Shown here: piece by piece, positions 51,926 through 59,020 of the stretch
Numbering within the stretch: position 1 is the stretch's first letter
Layout of the letters: every line of letters begins with the position of its first letter
Program-made: the position numbers and the translations under genes
The notes under the pieces: model-generated
What the model was told of the DNA's origin: nothing
The model's input: the letters and a program-made list of their open reading frames with translations, nothing else
Database searches by the model: none
Origin: VXRJ01 sp964636705
GTDB taxonomy: Bacteria > Acidobacteriota > Vicinamibacteria > Vicinamibacterales > UBA8438
Length of the DNA stretch: 64,000 nucleotides
Reading direction: 5' to 3'
Assembly (NCBI GenBank): GCA_964636705.1
Contig: CAZWUJ010000004.1
Location: 113,662 to 177,661 of the forward strand

Positions 51926-53059
51926 TCAGGCGGTGGCCGTCGCCATGCGGTACGTCGGCTCCGGCTTGGCGGGGCGGAAGTGTTCGATGTGATCGATTGC
52001 CGCGCGGCGTCCGCCGCCCTCGGCTTCCCATCCGCGGAGCGCGGCCAGCGCCGCGTCGTGGAGCAGTTCCGGGTCCGCTTCGGCCCGGAGGTTCAGGATC
52101 AGCTCGCCCGCGTCGATCGGCGCCTTCAGCGTGTGCGCCATCTCCGCCCCGCGGTCGCCCGCCACCAGGTTCAGCACGGCGATGTCGGAGGGCAGCTCCT
52201 CCGCCGTCAGGGTCATCTTCAGGTGGGCGATCTCGTCGGCGCCGACCGTGGCCGCGATCCGGCCGGCCAGCTCCCGCAGCAGGGCGTTGCCGTCGAACGG
52301 CGCGCCCGCCGTCACCCGCACCGTCGCGTTAAGCCAGCCGAGCAGCGCTTCGCCCTCCGCGTAGGTCTCGTAGTCGACGTCGGGGGAGGCGTCCAGGCCG
52401 AGCGCGCCGCCCGTCACCCGGTCGAACCAGCCGGAGACGCCGTCGCCTTCGCGCGCGGACATCGCGATCACCTCCGCCCGGGGATACCGCTCGGCGAGGG
52501 CCTCGCGCAGGCGCGCCAGGCGCCCGGCGTCCACGAGGTCGGTCTTGTTGACGACGATCACGTCCGCCTCGGCCAGTTGCCGGTCGTAGACGTAGCGCAC
52601 CTTCTCGGAGAACGACCGGCCCGGCTCCAGATCCAGAATGCGGAGCGCGCGAACCGGATCCACCAGGACGCTGAGCGGGGCGATCGCGAACGCATCGCCG
52701 TACATCCGGCGCAACGGGTAGCTCACGGCCGCGCGCAGGTCGGTGCAACTGCCGACCGGCTCGGCAATGAACACGTCGGGCCGCGCGTCGGCGGTCAGCT
52801 TGTCGGCCGCCTCCATCAGCGTGTTGAAGCGGCAACAGAAGCAGCCGCCGGTAATTTCCTCGACCGGGAAGCCCTCGGCCCGGGCCAGCGCCGTGTCCAC
52901 CAGTCCGACGCTCTGGTCGTTCGTGATGAGTCCCGCCCGCTGGCCGGCGTCGGTGAGGTGGCGGGCGAGGCGCAGGATGGCGGTCGTCTTGCCGGCGCCC
53001 AGGAAGCCCCCCACCATGATGTAGCGGGCAGGGCGATCCGCGGCGCGCGCCTCAGGCAT
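51926..53059 (-). CDS. CobW/COG0523 family GTP-binding protein
   Basis: G3E P-loop GTPase of 377 residues. Walker A GGFLGAGKTT (17-26), metal site GGCFCC (C73, C75, C76) and NKTDLVDA for guanine recognition. The C-terminal domain (about 280-377) holds GELILNLRAEADPELL. Such proteins deliver metals (Zn, Co, Ni) or assemble cofactors. The location between an H-protein and Fe-S genes suggests metal insertion for this pathway. It overlaps the upstream gene by 8 bases; start by ATG at 53059. Confidence 0.88.
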   Translation of the reverse strand: MPEARAADRPARYIMVGGFLGAGKTTAILRLARHLTDAGQRAGLITNDQSVGLVDTALARAEGFPVEEITGGCFCCRFNTLMEAADKLTADARPDVFIAEPVGSCTDLRAAVSYPLRRMYGDAFAIAPLSVLVDPVRALRILDLEPGRSFSEKVRYVYDRQLAEADVIVVNKTDLVDAGRLARLREALAERYPRAEVIAMSAREGDGVSGWFDRVTGGALGLDASPDVDYETYAEGEALLGWLNATVRVTAGAPFDGNALLRELAGRIAATVGADEIAHLKMTLTAEELPSDIAVLNLVAGDRGAEMAHTLKAPIDAGELILNLRAEADPELLHDAALAALRGWEAEGGGRRAAIDHIEHFRPAKPEPTYRMATATA

Positions 53060-53537
53060 CCGGATCCCCTTCGCCCCGGGCCGCCAGCATCCGGTCGATG
53101 GTGGCGTCGAGGACGGAGACATAGCCTTCCACGTCCAGGCTGTCCGGGTCGGCGGCGCCGTCGACGGCATACAGCCAGCCGTCCGCGTAAGGCGCCGTTT
53201 CGACCAGCGTGATGTCCATGTCCAGCGCCCCGTTCGCTCCGGCGAAGCGTCCCTCCGCCACGGCGTAGAGGTCGGAGATTGCCTTGAATCCCTCGATGGT
53301 GCCGATGGGCTGGCCGACCCTGACCGGGTCGCCCGCCGCCAGGGCAAAGTTGCATTCTACTAGGTCGCCCAGCATCCGCGTCGCGAACGTGGTGAGGCCG
53401 ATCCGCCACGGGTCCTCGTCACGCTCGCGGTGCAGCCAGTAATGCGCCCGCGTGTAGCGGTAGTGCTTCGGGAGGCGGGTCGCGAAGCGGGAGCGCTTGT
53501 AACGGATCACCTCGCCGGCGGGACGGCGCGGCGTCAT
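53052..53537 (-). CDS. glycine cleavage H-like lipoyl protein
   Basis: Protein of 161 residues with a GcvH-type lipoyl domain: FATRMLGDLVECNF, GDPVRVGQPIGTIEGFKAISDLYAVAEGRF. Lys85 in EGFKAISDLY matches the lipoylated Lys of H protein (ESVKAVSDLY). There are no gcvP or gcvT genes here; instead the neighbours are cysteine desulfurase, CobW, ferredoxin and lipoate ligase genes, so it may be a dedicated carrier protein like LbpA of the sHdr system. The start overlaps the desulfurase stop by 4 bases. Confidence 0.85.
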   Translation of the reverse strand: MTPRRPAGEVIRYKRSRFATRLPKHYRYTRAHYWLHRERDEDPWRIGLTTFATRMLGDLVECNFALAAGDPVRVGQPIGTIEGFKAISDLYAVAEGRFAGANGALDMDITLVETAPYADGWLYAVDGAADPDSLDVEGYVSVLDATIDRMLAARGEGDPDA

Positions 53538-54772
53538 GACGGCCTGCCCGTGGCGACCCGCTCGGCGCGCGGCTCGCTGCCCCGGGTGATGCCCTCGCCG
53601 GTGCGCCGGTCTCCGGGCCGGCAGGCCCTCACCATCGCTCCCAGGTCGGGCTCCTCCGTCAGGTGGCACCATGACAGCCGGACGGCCCCGGTCTCCGCCG
53701 GCCCCTCGACGCCCATCGCGGCCAGCACGTGGCTGCACGTGTAGGACTGCGACGTGCAGGCGGCGCCGTCCGAGATGGCCGCGAACGGCGCCCACGCCTC
53801 GATCAGCGTTTCCTTGTCCCGGTCCGGGATCCAGAGGTTCAGGATGGTCGGGATCCGGCGTTCCGGGTCGCCGTTCACGCGCGGCGCGAGGGGCGCGAGT
53901 CCCTCGAGCAGGCGCCGTTCGAACGCCGCGGCGGCGTCGCGTCGCGCCGCATGCTCGTCGAGCGCGAGTTCCGCAGCGCGGCCGAACGCAGCGATCAGCG
54001 CCACCGGAAGCGTGCCCGGCCGCAGCCCCATCTCCTGCCCGCCGCCGTGCAGGAGGGGCGTGAGCGGCAGCTTCGCGGACCCGCGCCGGCGGGCGATCAA
54101 CGCGCCGACCCCCTTCGGCCCGCAGATCTTGTGCGCGCTGATGCTGATGAGGTCGATCCGTTTCGACCGCAGCGGCTCGATCGCCTTGCCGAATCCCTGC
54201 GCCGCGTCGACGTGCAGGAACGCCTCCGATCCGGCGTCCGTCAGGTGCTCTGCTATCGCGTCAACCGGCTGCACGACGCCCGTCTCGTTGTTGACCTGCA
54301 TCACGGAGACGAGCAGCGTGTCGGGGCGCACCGCGTCGGCGACCCGGCCGGCATCGACCCAGCCGCCCGGCTCCGGCTTGACCAGCGTCAGCTCGAACCC
54401 GCGCTCGGCGAGGGCGCGCAGCGGCTCCAGCACGGCATGATGCTCGATCCGTGTGCTGACCAGGTGCCTCCTTCCGTGCGCCCGTCCGTGCGCCTCCAGC
54501 CCCAGGATCGCGAGGTTGTTCGCCTCGGTGGCGCCGCTCGTGAACACCACCTCGTTCCGTCCCGCGTCCACGACGCGCGCGACGTGCGCCCGGGCCCGTT
54601 CGACCGCCTGCCGGGCGAGCTGCCCGAAGGCGTGCGTCCGGCTGCCCGCGTTGCCGAACTCCACCTCGGAGAATCGCCGCAGTTCCGCCGCCACCCGGGG
54701 GTCCAGCGGGCAGGTGGCGGCGCAGTCCAGATAGACTGCCCCCGTCCGTTCCGTCGCGGCAGAATCAGTCAC
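53534..54772 (-). CDS. cysteine desulfurase family protein
   Basis: PLP enzyme of 412 residues of the IscS/NifS type. Opening AVYLDCAATCPLDPRV, PLP-Lys214 in SISAHKICGPKG, and an active-site Cys339 in SDGAACTSQSYTCSHVL (short-loop, rather SufS/DndA-like context). It removes sulfur from cysteine as persulfide. First gene of the operon; its start is 32 bases from the divergent lipoate ligase start. Could serve sulfur for lipoyl or Fe-S formation here. Confidence 0.88.
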   Translation of the reverse strand: MTDSAATERTGAVYLDCAATCPLDPRVAAELRRFSEVEFGNAGSRTHAFGQLARQAVERARAHVARVVDAGRNEVVFTSGATEANNLAILGLEAHGRAHGRRHLVSTRIEHHAVLEPLRALAERGFELTLVKPEPGGWVDAGRVADAVRPDTLLVSVMQVNNETGVVQPVDAIAEHLTDAGSEAFLHVDAAQGFGKAIEPLRSKRIDLISISAHKICGPKGVGALIARRRGSAKLPLTPLLHGGGQEMGLRPGTLPVALIAAFGRAAELALDEHAARRDAAAAFERRLLEGLAPLAPRVNGDPERRIPTILNLWIPDRDKETLIEAWAPFAAISDGAACTSQSYTCSHVLAAMGVEGPAETGAVRLSWCHLTEEPDLGAMVRACRPGDRRTGEGITRGSEPRAERVATGRPS

Positions 54773-54804
54773 CGTTGGTTGCCCGGATTGTACCGCCAGC
54801 CCCC

Positions 54805-55476
54805 ATGGAGCTCACCGACCTGGGCGTGGTGCCACCCGCGACGGGCCTGCGCGAGGAACGGGACGCGCTCGCTAGCCTCGAGCGCGCCGCATGTGGCGCC
54901 GTCCCCACCGGCGGCGCGCCCCAAGACCATCGGGGAGGGGAACGGCTACTCGTCTGGGAGTCCGATCGCCCCGCCGTGGTCCTCCCGCGCAACGGTTCCG
55001 CGGAGGCCTGGGCGAACCTGGACGCCTGTGCGGCCCGCAAACTCCCGGTCCTGCGCCGCGACTCCGGTGGGGGAGCGGTCGTCCTCGGTCCGGGCTGCCT
55101 CTGCGTCGCCCTGATCCTCTCTCTCGACGCGCGCCCAGCCCTCACCGACGTCACCGCCAGCTACGCAGCGCTGCTGGGCGCCATCGCGGACACCCTCTCC
55201 CTCCCGCACGTTTCCGTACGTTGCACGGACCTCGCCCTCGGCGACCGCAAGTTCGCCGGCCACGCCCAGCGCCGGCTGCGCCGCACGCTTCTCCACCACG
55301 GGACCATCCTCTATCGCTTCGATCTCGGTCTGATCGACGCGCTTCTCCCGGAACCGCCGCGGCGCCCAGCCTGGCGGGGTTCGCGCCTGCACCGCGAGTT
55401 CCTCACCAACCTCCCGTTCGCGCGCGCCGACCTGGTGGCCCGCCTGCGACAGTTGCCGGCGGTCGTCGCGGCGTAA
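54805..55476 (+). CDS. lipoate--protein ligase A family protein
   Basis: Protein of 223 residues of the BPL/LplA/LipB fold. Conserved elements: VLRRDSGGGAVVLGPGCLCVAL (the RRxxGGGAV box) and GDRKFAGHAQRRLR with the catalytic Lys (family GxKIxGxAQ). It would attach lipoate or octanoate to the H-like protein encoded across the divergent promoter. ATG at 54805 is chosen over an upstream non-ATG start. No lipA-lipB pair is in view. Confidence 0.83.
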   Translation: MELTDLGVVPPATGLREERDALASLERAACGAVPTGGAPQDHRGGERLLVWESDRPAVVLPRNGSAEAWANLDACAARKLPVLRRDSGGGAVVLGPGCLCVALILSLDARPALTDVTASYAALLGAIADTLSLPHVSVRCTDLALGDRKFAGHAQRRLRRTLLHHGTILYRFDLGLIDALLPEPPRRPAWRGSRLHREFLTNLPFARADLVARLRQLPAVVAA

Positions 55477-55477
55477 C

Positions 55478-55579
55478 TTAGACGCCGCCACCGATGGCCG
55501 CCCGCCCGGACCGGGCGGCGACGGTCCGGAGTATGTCGGCGCGCTCGCGGGCATCGAGAGACAGGAATGCCTCAGCCAT
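55478..55579 (-). pseudogene. truncated AbiEii-type toxin N-terminus
   Basis: A 33-codon frame, MAEAFLSLDARERADILRTV..., resembles the opening of AbiEii/DUF1814 nucleotidyltransferase toxins (MAEAFLxLxxxxRxExL...). It begins where the DUF6088 antitoxin ends (8-base overlap) and stops after AARSGRAAIGGGV, before any catalytic motif. So the toxin gene has been cut to its first codons. Confidence 0.6.
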
Positions 55580-56174
55580 GGAGCCCTTCCCGGGTGGCGG
55601 CGAACGCCTTGGTCATCCACGCCGGCATGTCTGCCGAGGACAGCCTCTGGAATTCCGCCGGCCCGAGGGCGGCTTTGATCGTGGCGACCGTCTCCGGGGT
55701 CACATTGTCTTTGCCGAGATACCAGAGGGCGGAGAGCGCGGCGCCTGCCGCCTCGCCAGCGAATTGCAGCCGGCGGCGGTTCGAAGTGTGGACCATCCTG
55801 ACGGTGATGTTCGTGATCCGGATGGTGCGGCTCGATGCGTTGGTATGGAACACGGGCGCGGTCGGCACCTGAGTGCTGAGCTTGAACCGGCGCGCGGCTT
55901 CCGCGCCGTGGATCTGGACCTTTTCGCCATTGTGCCGTGCGATGGCCTCGACCACCTCGAGAACGTCGGGGAGTACGGCTCCCACGAAGCGACTGGTCCT
56001 GGGGCGCACGAAGACGCCGCGGGCAAGACGCTGGATTTCGCCCCGTCCGGCGAGACGCGAAAGCGTCCGGTCGACGGTGGTGCGCGAGCCGTGCTTCAGA
56101 AAGCGCTCGCTTGTGAAGGGCTTTCCCTTCGGCAGCTTGCGGATGCCGGCTCGAACGGCTCGTGCGGTGGACAT
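55572..56174 (-). CDS. DUF6088 / AbiEi-like antitoxin
   Basis: Protein of 200 residues with an N-terminal winged helix (KPFTSERFLKHGSRTTVDRTLSRLAGRGEIQRLARGVFVRP, about 18-57) and a DUF6088-type C-terminal region (QIHGAEAARRFKLSTQVPTAPVFHTNAS, RTIRITNITVRMVH). In type IV toxin-antitoxin pairs this kind of protein represses its own promoter and neutralises AbiEii. Here the toxin is only a stub, so this is probably a left-over repressor. A matching inverted repeat lies 17 bases upstream. Confidence 0.82.
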   Translation of the reverse strand: MSTARAVRAGIRKLPKGKPFTSERFLKHGSRTTVDRTLSRLAGRGEIQRLARGVFVRPRTSRFVGAVLPDVLEVVEAIARHNGEKVQIHGAEAARRFKLSTQVPTAPVFHTNASSRTIRITNITVRMVHTSNRRRLQFAGEAAGAALSALWYLGKDNVTPETVATIKAALGPAEFQRLSSADMPAWMTKAFAATREGLHG

Positions 56175-56190
56175 GGCATGATGTTCCTAT

Positions 56191-56217
56191 GTCCGAAATA
56201 ATAGCGGTATTACGGAC
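56191..56217. promoter_or_regulatory. inverted-repeat operator upstream of DUF6088 gene
   Basis: GTCCGAAATAATA and GTATTACGGAC form an imperfect palindrome (outer GTCCG/CGGAC perfect, AT-rich arms) just before the antitoxin start. AbiEi-type antitoxins bind inverted repeats of this style, so autoregulation is likely. Confidence 0.6.
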
Positions 56218-56259
56218 AACTATCAAGAGGTCGAGGCTATCCGGTTAAGCTACCGCGCC

Positions 56260-57215
56260 ATGAACACTCGATGCAGTTTCAACTACCTGTCACGCGGCGT
56301 CCTCGTGGCCGCCGCATGCGCCGCGCTGGTCGGGATGCCGGCTGCCGCAGACGCGCAGGACGATCGGCGAGGCTTCTACGTGGGCCTGCAGCTTGGCGTC
56401 GTGAACCCGTCCGCCGTCGGCTCCTCGCTCAGCGGTGTCAACCACCCGACGCGCTGCGATGTCCTGCTCTATCCGAGTTCGGTGACTCCACCGGTCGACG
56501 ACGCGGCGTGCATCGAGACCATGCCGGCGGTGATGCTGACCAACGAGTTCGATCACGGCCGCGGCCTCGCCGCCGGCTTTGCGGCGGGGTACGCTGCGGC
56601 GCCGGTGCGGATCGAGATGGAGTACCTCCACCGGTACGTGGGTGATTCCACCTCGCCCGTTGGCGGCACCGCCAATCCCGCACTCTCGGGAAAGACCACG
56701 GAGTGGAGCGCCGACGAGCCGCCGTCCGAGTGGACTGGCGATTACGCGGCGCACGAGATGTTCGCCAACGCGTATTACGACTTCCGCAACGGGTCGACTG
56801 GACGCCGTACGTCGGCGCCGGCGTCGGCTGGGCCGTGACGGGACTGAGCTACTACGTGCAGTTCGTTCGCAAGCCGGAGGCGGAGTACCTGGAGGTCGAA
56901 TTCGAGCAGGACTGGCCGGTTGCCGCCAAGCGCGCTGCAGCCGGTACCGCCAGCATCCTGGATACGCGGGCCGAGACGACGGTCTTCGGCTACCAGTTAC
57001 TGGCCGGTGTCGACTACGCGCTGAGCCGGCAGACATCGATCGGACTGACCGTGCGTCAGGCCCGATTCGACGACGTGCAACACGATACGACCTGGAACCT
57101 GGTCCGCAGCCACGCGCCGGTGCAGGCCGACGGGGTCACTCCGTTCGACGCCGCCATCGAGTTCGGCGGGATCGGGTACCAGGTGGTGACGGTCAGTCTG
57201 AAGCACCAGTTCTGA
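56260..57215 (+). pseudogene. frameshifted outer-membrane beta-barrel protein
   Basis: The first frame (56260-56838) gives a signal peptide (cleavage near ADAQD) and strands such as FYVGLQLGVVNPSA, RIEMEYLHRYVGDS and FANAYYDFRNG. Near 56790 the reading moves one base, continuing as RVDWTPYVGAGVGWAVTG to VVTVSLKHQF at 57215. Restoring one base would give a complete opacity/OmpA-like porin of about 318 residues ending in Phe. Either a genuine single-base deletion or a sequencing error. Confidence 0.7.
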
Positions 57216-57285
57216 CGTTCGCCCCTGTCTTGCGCGGAACCCGCCAACCGATTGTGGCGCTTCGCAATAACCATGTCGAAAACTC

Positions 57286-57307
57286 CGCATTATGAGCGGA
57301 TAATGCG
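57286..57307. promoter_or_regulatory. perfect inverted repeat, operator-like
   Basis: CGCATTAT-GAGCGG-ATAATGCG: 8-base arms, 6-base spacer, AT-rich against the surrounding GC-rich DNA. It resembles the operators in front of AbiEi/DUF6088-type genes but no complete regulatory gene adjoins it. Confidence 0.45.
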
Positions 57308-57428
57308 TCATGGTTCATGACCGGCGCTCCGGCCTGTCCAGCTATGTCAGCGGGTTGCTCTCTGCGGAGTCTGTCTCCCCTCGGCACCTGGCGGTTGAGG
57401 GCTGCCGAGCGGGTCCCGTGGTGTCGGC

Positions 57429-57591
57429 GTGCGCCAGGCCCGATTCGACGACGTGCAACGACACGACCTGGAATCTCATCCGCAGCCACGCGCCGGTGCA
57501 GGCCGACGGCGTCACTCCGTTCGACGCCGCCATCGAGTTCGGTGGGATCGGGTACCAGGCTGTAACCGTCAGCCTGAAGCACCGCTTCTGA
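57429..57591 (+). repeat. duplicated 3' end of the barrel gene
   Basis: 163 bases nearly identical to 57051-57215, with a 2-base deletion and scattered substitutions, ending at the same stop (SLKHRF instead of SLKHQF). The 5' part before it is unrelated. A second copy of the gene has been reduced to its last about 50 codons. Confidence 0.85.
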
Positions 57592-57598
57592 CGTTCTC

Positions 57599-57811
57599 TT
57601 ACCTACGGCTACGCCTCATCCTCGCGTCAGAGTTGGCGTAGACCCGTTGCGTGTCGCCCACGCCGCGGTGCTCGACCGTTCCGCTGGATTTGGCGATTTC
57701 GTAGAGCCGGACTCCATGGACCCTTGGCGTGCTGTTGCCCAGTCGAACGTGCCGCGGACTGTCGACATGGAGAACGGTCCGATCGCGCCCCACGACTTCC
57801 AGATCGGCCAC
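57599..57811 (-). other. small possible coding remnant
   Basis: Between the barrel duplicate and the HD gene, the minus strand carries a 70-codon frame (LEVVGRDRTVLHVDSPRHVR ... RLYEIAKSSGTVEHRGVG) that looks protein-like, but other frames on both strands are open too. I cannot name it. The stretch 57592-57841 has no other recognisable gene. Confidence 0.25.
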
Positions 57812-57841
57812 GCTCTTGGCGGGGCGCCATGAGCAACTTCA

Positions 57842-59020
57842 TTGAGCGGTCCGAACGCGCGAATAGCAAACCCGAATGTCCCCGAGGCGACGCTTGACCG
57901 CAATCCGGGGGCCGAGTACGCTTCGGCCCCGATAGACGCTGGCACCACCACGGCCTCCCTCGACGGCCTCGGGCCGCCGGCTAACCGTCAACGCGAAACT
58001 AGGAGTGCACCCCTGGCCAGTTGGACCGATACGCTGTTCGAACAGCACCTCACCAAGACGCTCACCGAGAAGCTGCCCGGTCAAGGTCCCGAGTACGTGT
58101 CCTTGTATGTCTCCGCGCGAACCCGCCTCCTGGACCACGTGCTCGAGGACATCCGCGGCGCTGAACCGCAGCTGACCGATCACGGCCCCCGGCATGTCCG
58201 TCATGTTCTCGAGAACGCCTTCAAATTGCTACAACTAAATCTAGACTACTTCGACCCGCTAGAGTACTACATCTTGGGCCTAAGCATCCTGTTTCACGAT
58301 GCGGGGAACCTCCATGGGCGTGAAGACCACAACAAACGCATTGGACAGTTCTACGACGACGTCCGCTCTGGATCCGAATTCGCGCACGAGAAAGCGCTCG
58401 TCGTACGTATTGCTCGATCACACACGGGTAGAGCGAGGAATGGCAGTGGCAACACACTTGGCGATGTGCCAAAACTACTACATTATCGCGGCGAACCGAT
58501 TCGCGCACGCGAGCTCGCCGCGATCGTTCGCTTTGCTGATGAGCTCGCAGAAGGCGAACAGCGCACGTCGCAATACATGAAGAAGCATGACCTATACGAG
58601 CCGGGCAGCGTCCCCTACCACGATTACTCGGCGTCGACCGCGATTACTATTGATGGAGGAAACGACCGGATAGCGGTGACCTATCAATTCGACGTTTTGA
58701 CCGACAATGGTATTGAGAAAGAGCTCGCCAAGCTTAAGAAATCTCTCCAGTTCGCACTCAAGCGACTCGCGAAACTCGACGTCGAACGCAGGTACGCCCG
58801 CTACCATTGCGCCGCGCCGCTTCTTCCATTCCAGAAAATCTCAGTATGCCTAGACATCCAGATTGACGGAGAGTTCGTGGAACCCTTCTTGGAGGCGAAT
58901 ATTTCGGACGAGGTGGATCCGGACCACTCTGGCGAATTGCTATCCGCAAGGAATGCCGAGTGGGAACCCGACACCATCGTGGAGCGAATCAGGCAACTAG
59001 CGGGAGAGAGAGTGCAATGA
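57842..59020 (+). CDS. HD-domain protein (first gene of a defence-like operon)
   Basis: HD-fold phosphohydrolase-like protein. Metal-binding pattern: DHGPRHVRHVLEN (first His), ILFHDAGNLHGREDHNKRI (HD), then ARSHTG and IVRFADELAEGEQRTSQY (last Asp). The C-terminal about 170 residues are beta-rich and unrecognised. The start is unclear: the open frame begins with TTG, and no ATG or GTG precedes the conserved part; an AGGAG (58001-58005) lies 7 bases before an in-frame CTG at 58013. Overlaps the ATPase start by 4 bases. Confidence 0.7.
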   Translation: MSGPNARIANPNVPEATLDRNPGAEYASAPIDAGTTTASLDGLGPPANRQRETRSAPLASWTDTLFEQHLTKTLTEKLPGQGPEYVSLYVSARTRLLDHVLEDIRGAEPQLTDHGPRHVRHVLENAFKLLQLNLDYFDPLEYYILGLSILFHDAGNLHGREDHNKRIGQFYDDVRSGSEFAHEKALVVRIARSHTGRARNGSGNTLGDVPKLLHYRGEPIRARELAAIVRFADELAEGEQRTSQYMKKHDLYEPGSVPYHDYSASTAITIDGGNDRIAVTYQFDVLTDNGIEKELAKLKKSLQFALKRLAKLDVERRYARYHCAAPLLPFQKISVCLDIQIDGEFVEPFLEANISDEVDPDHSGELLSARNAEWEPDTIVERIRQLAGERVQ

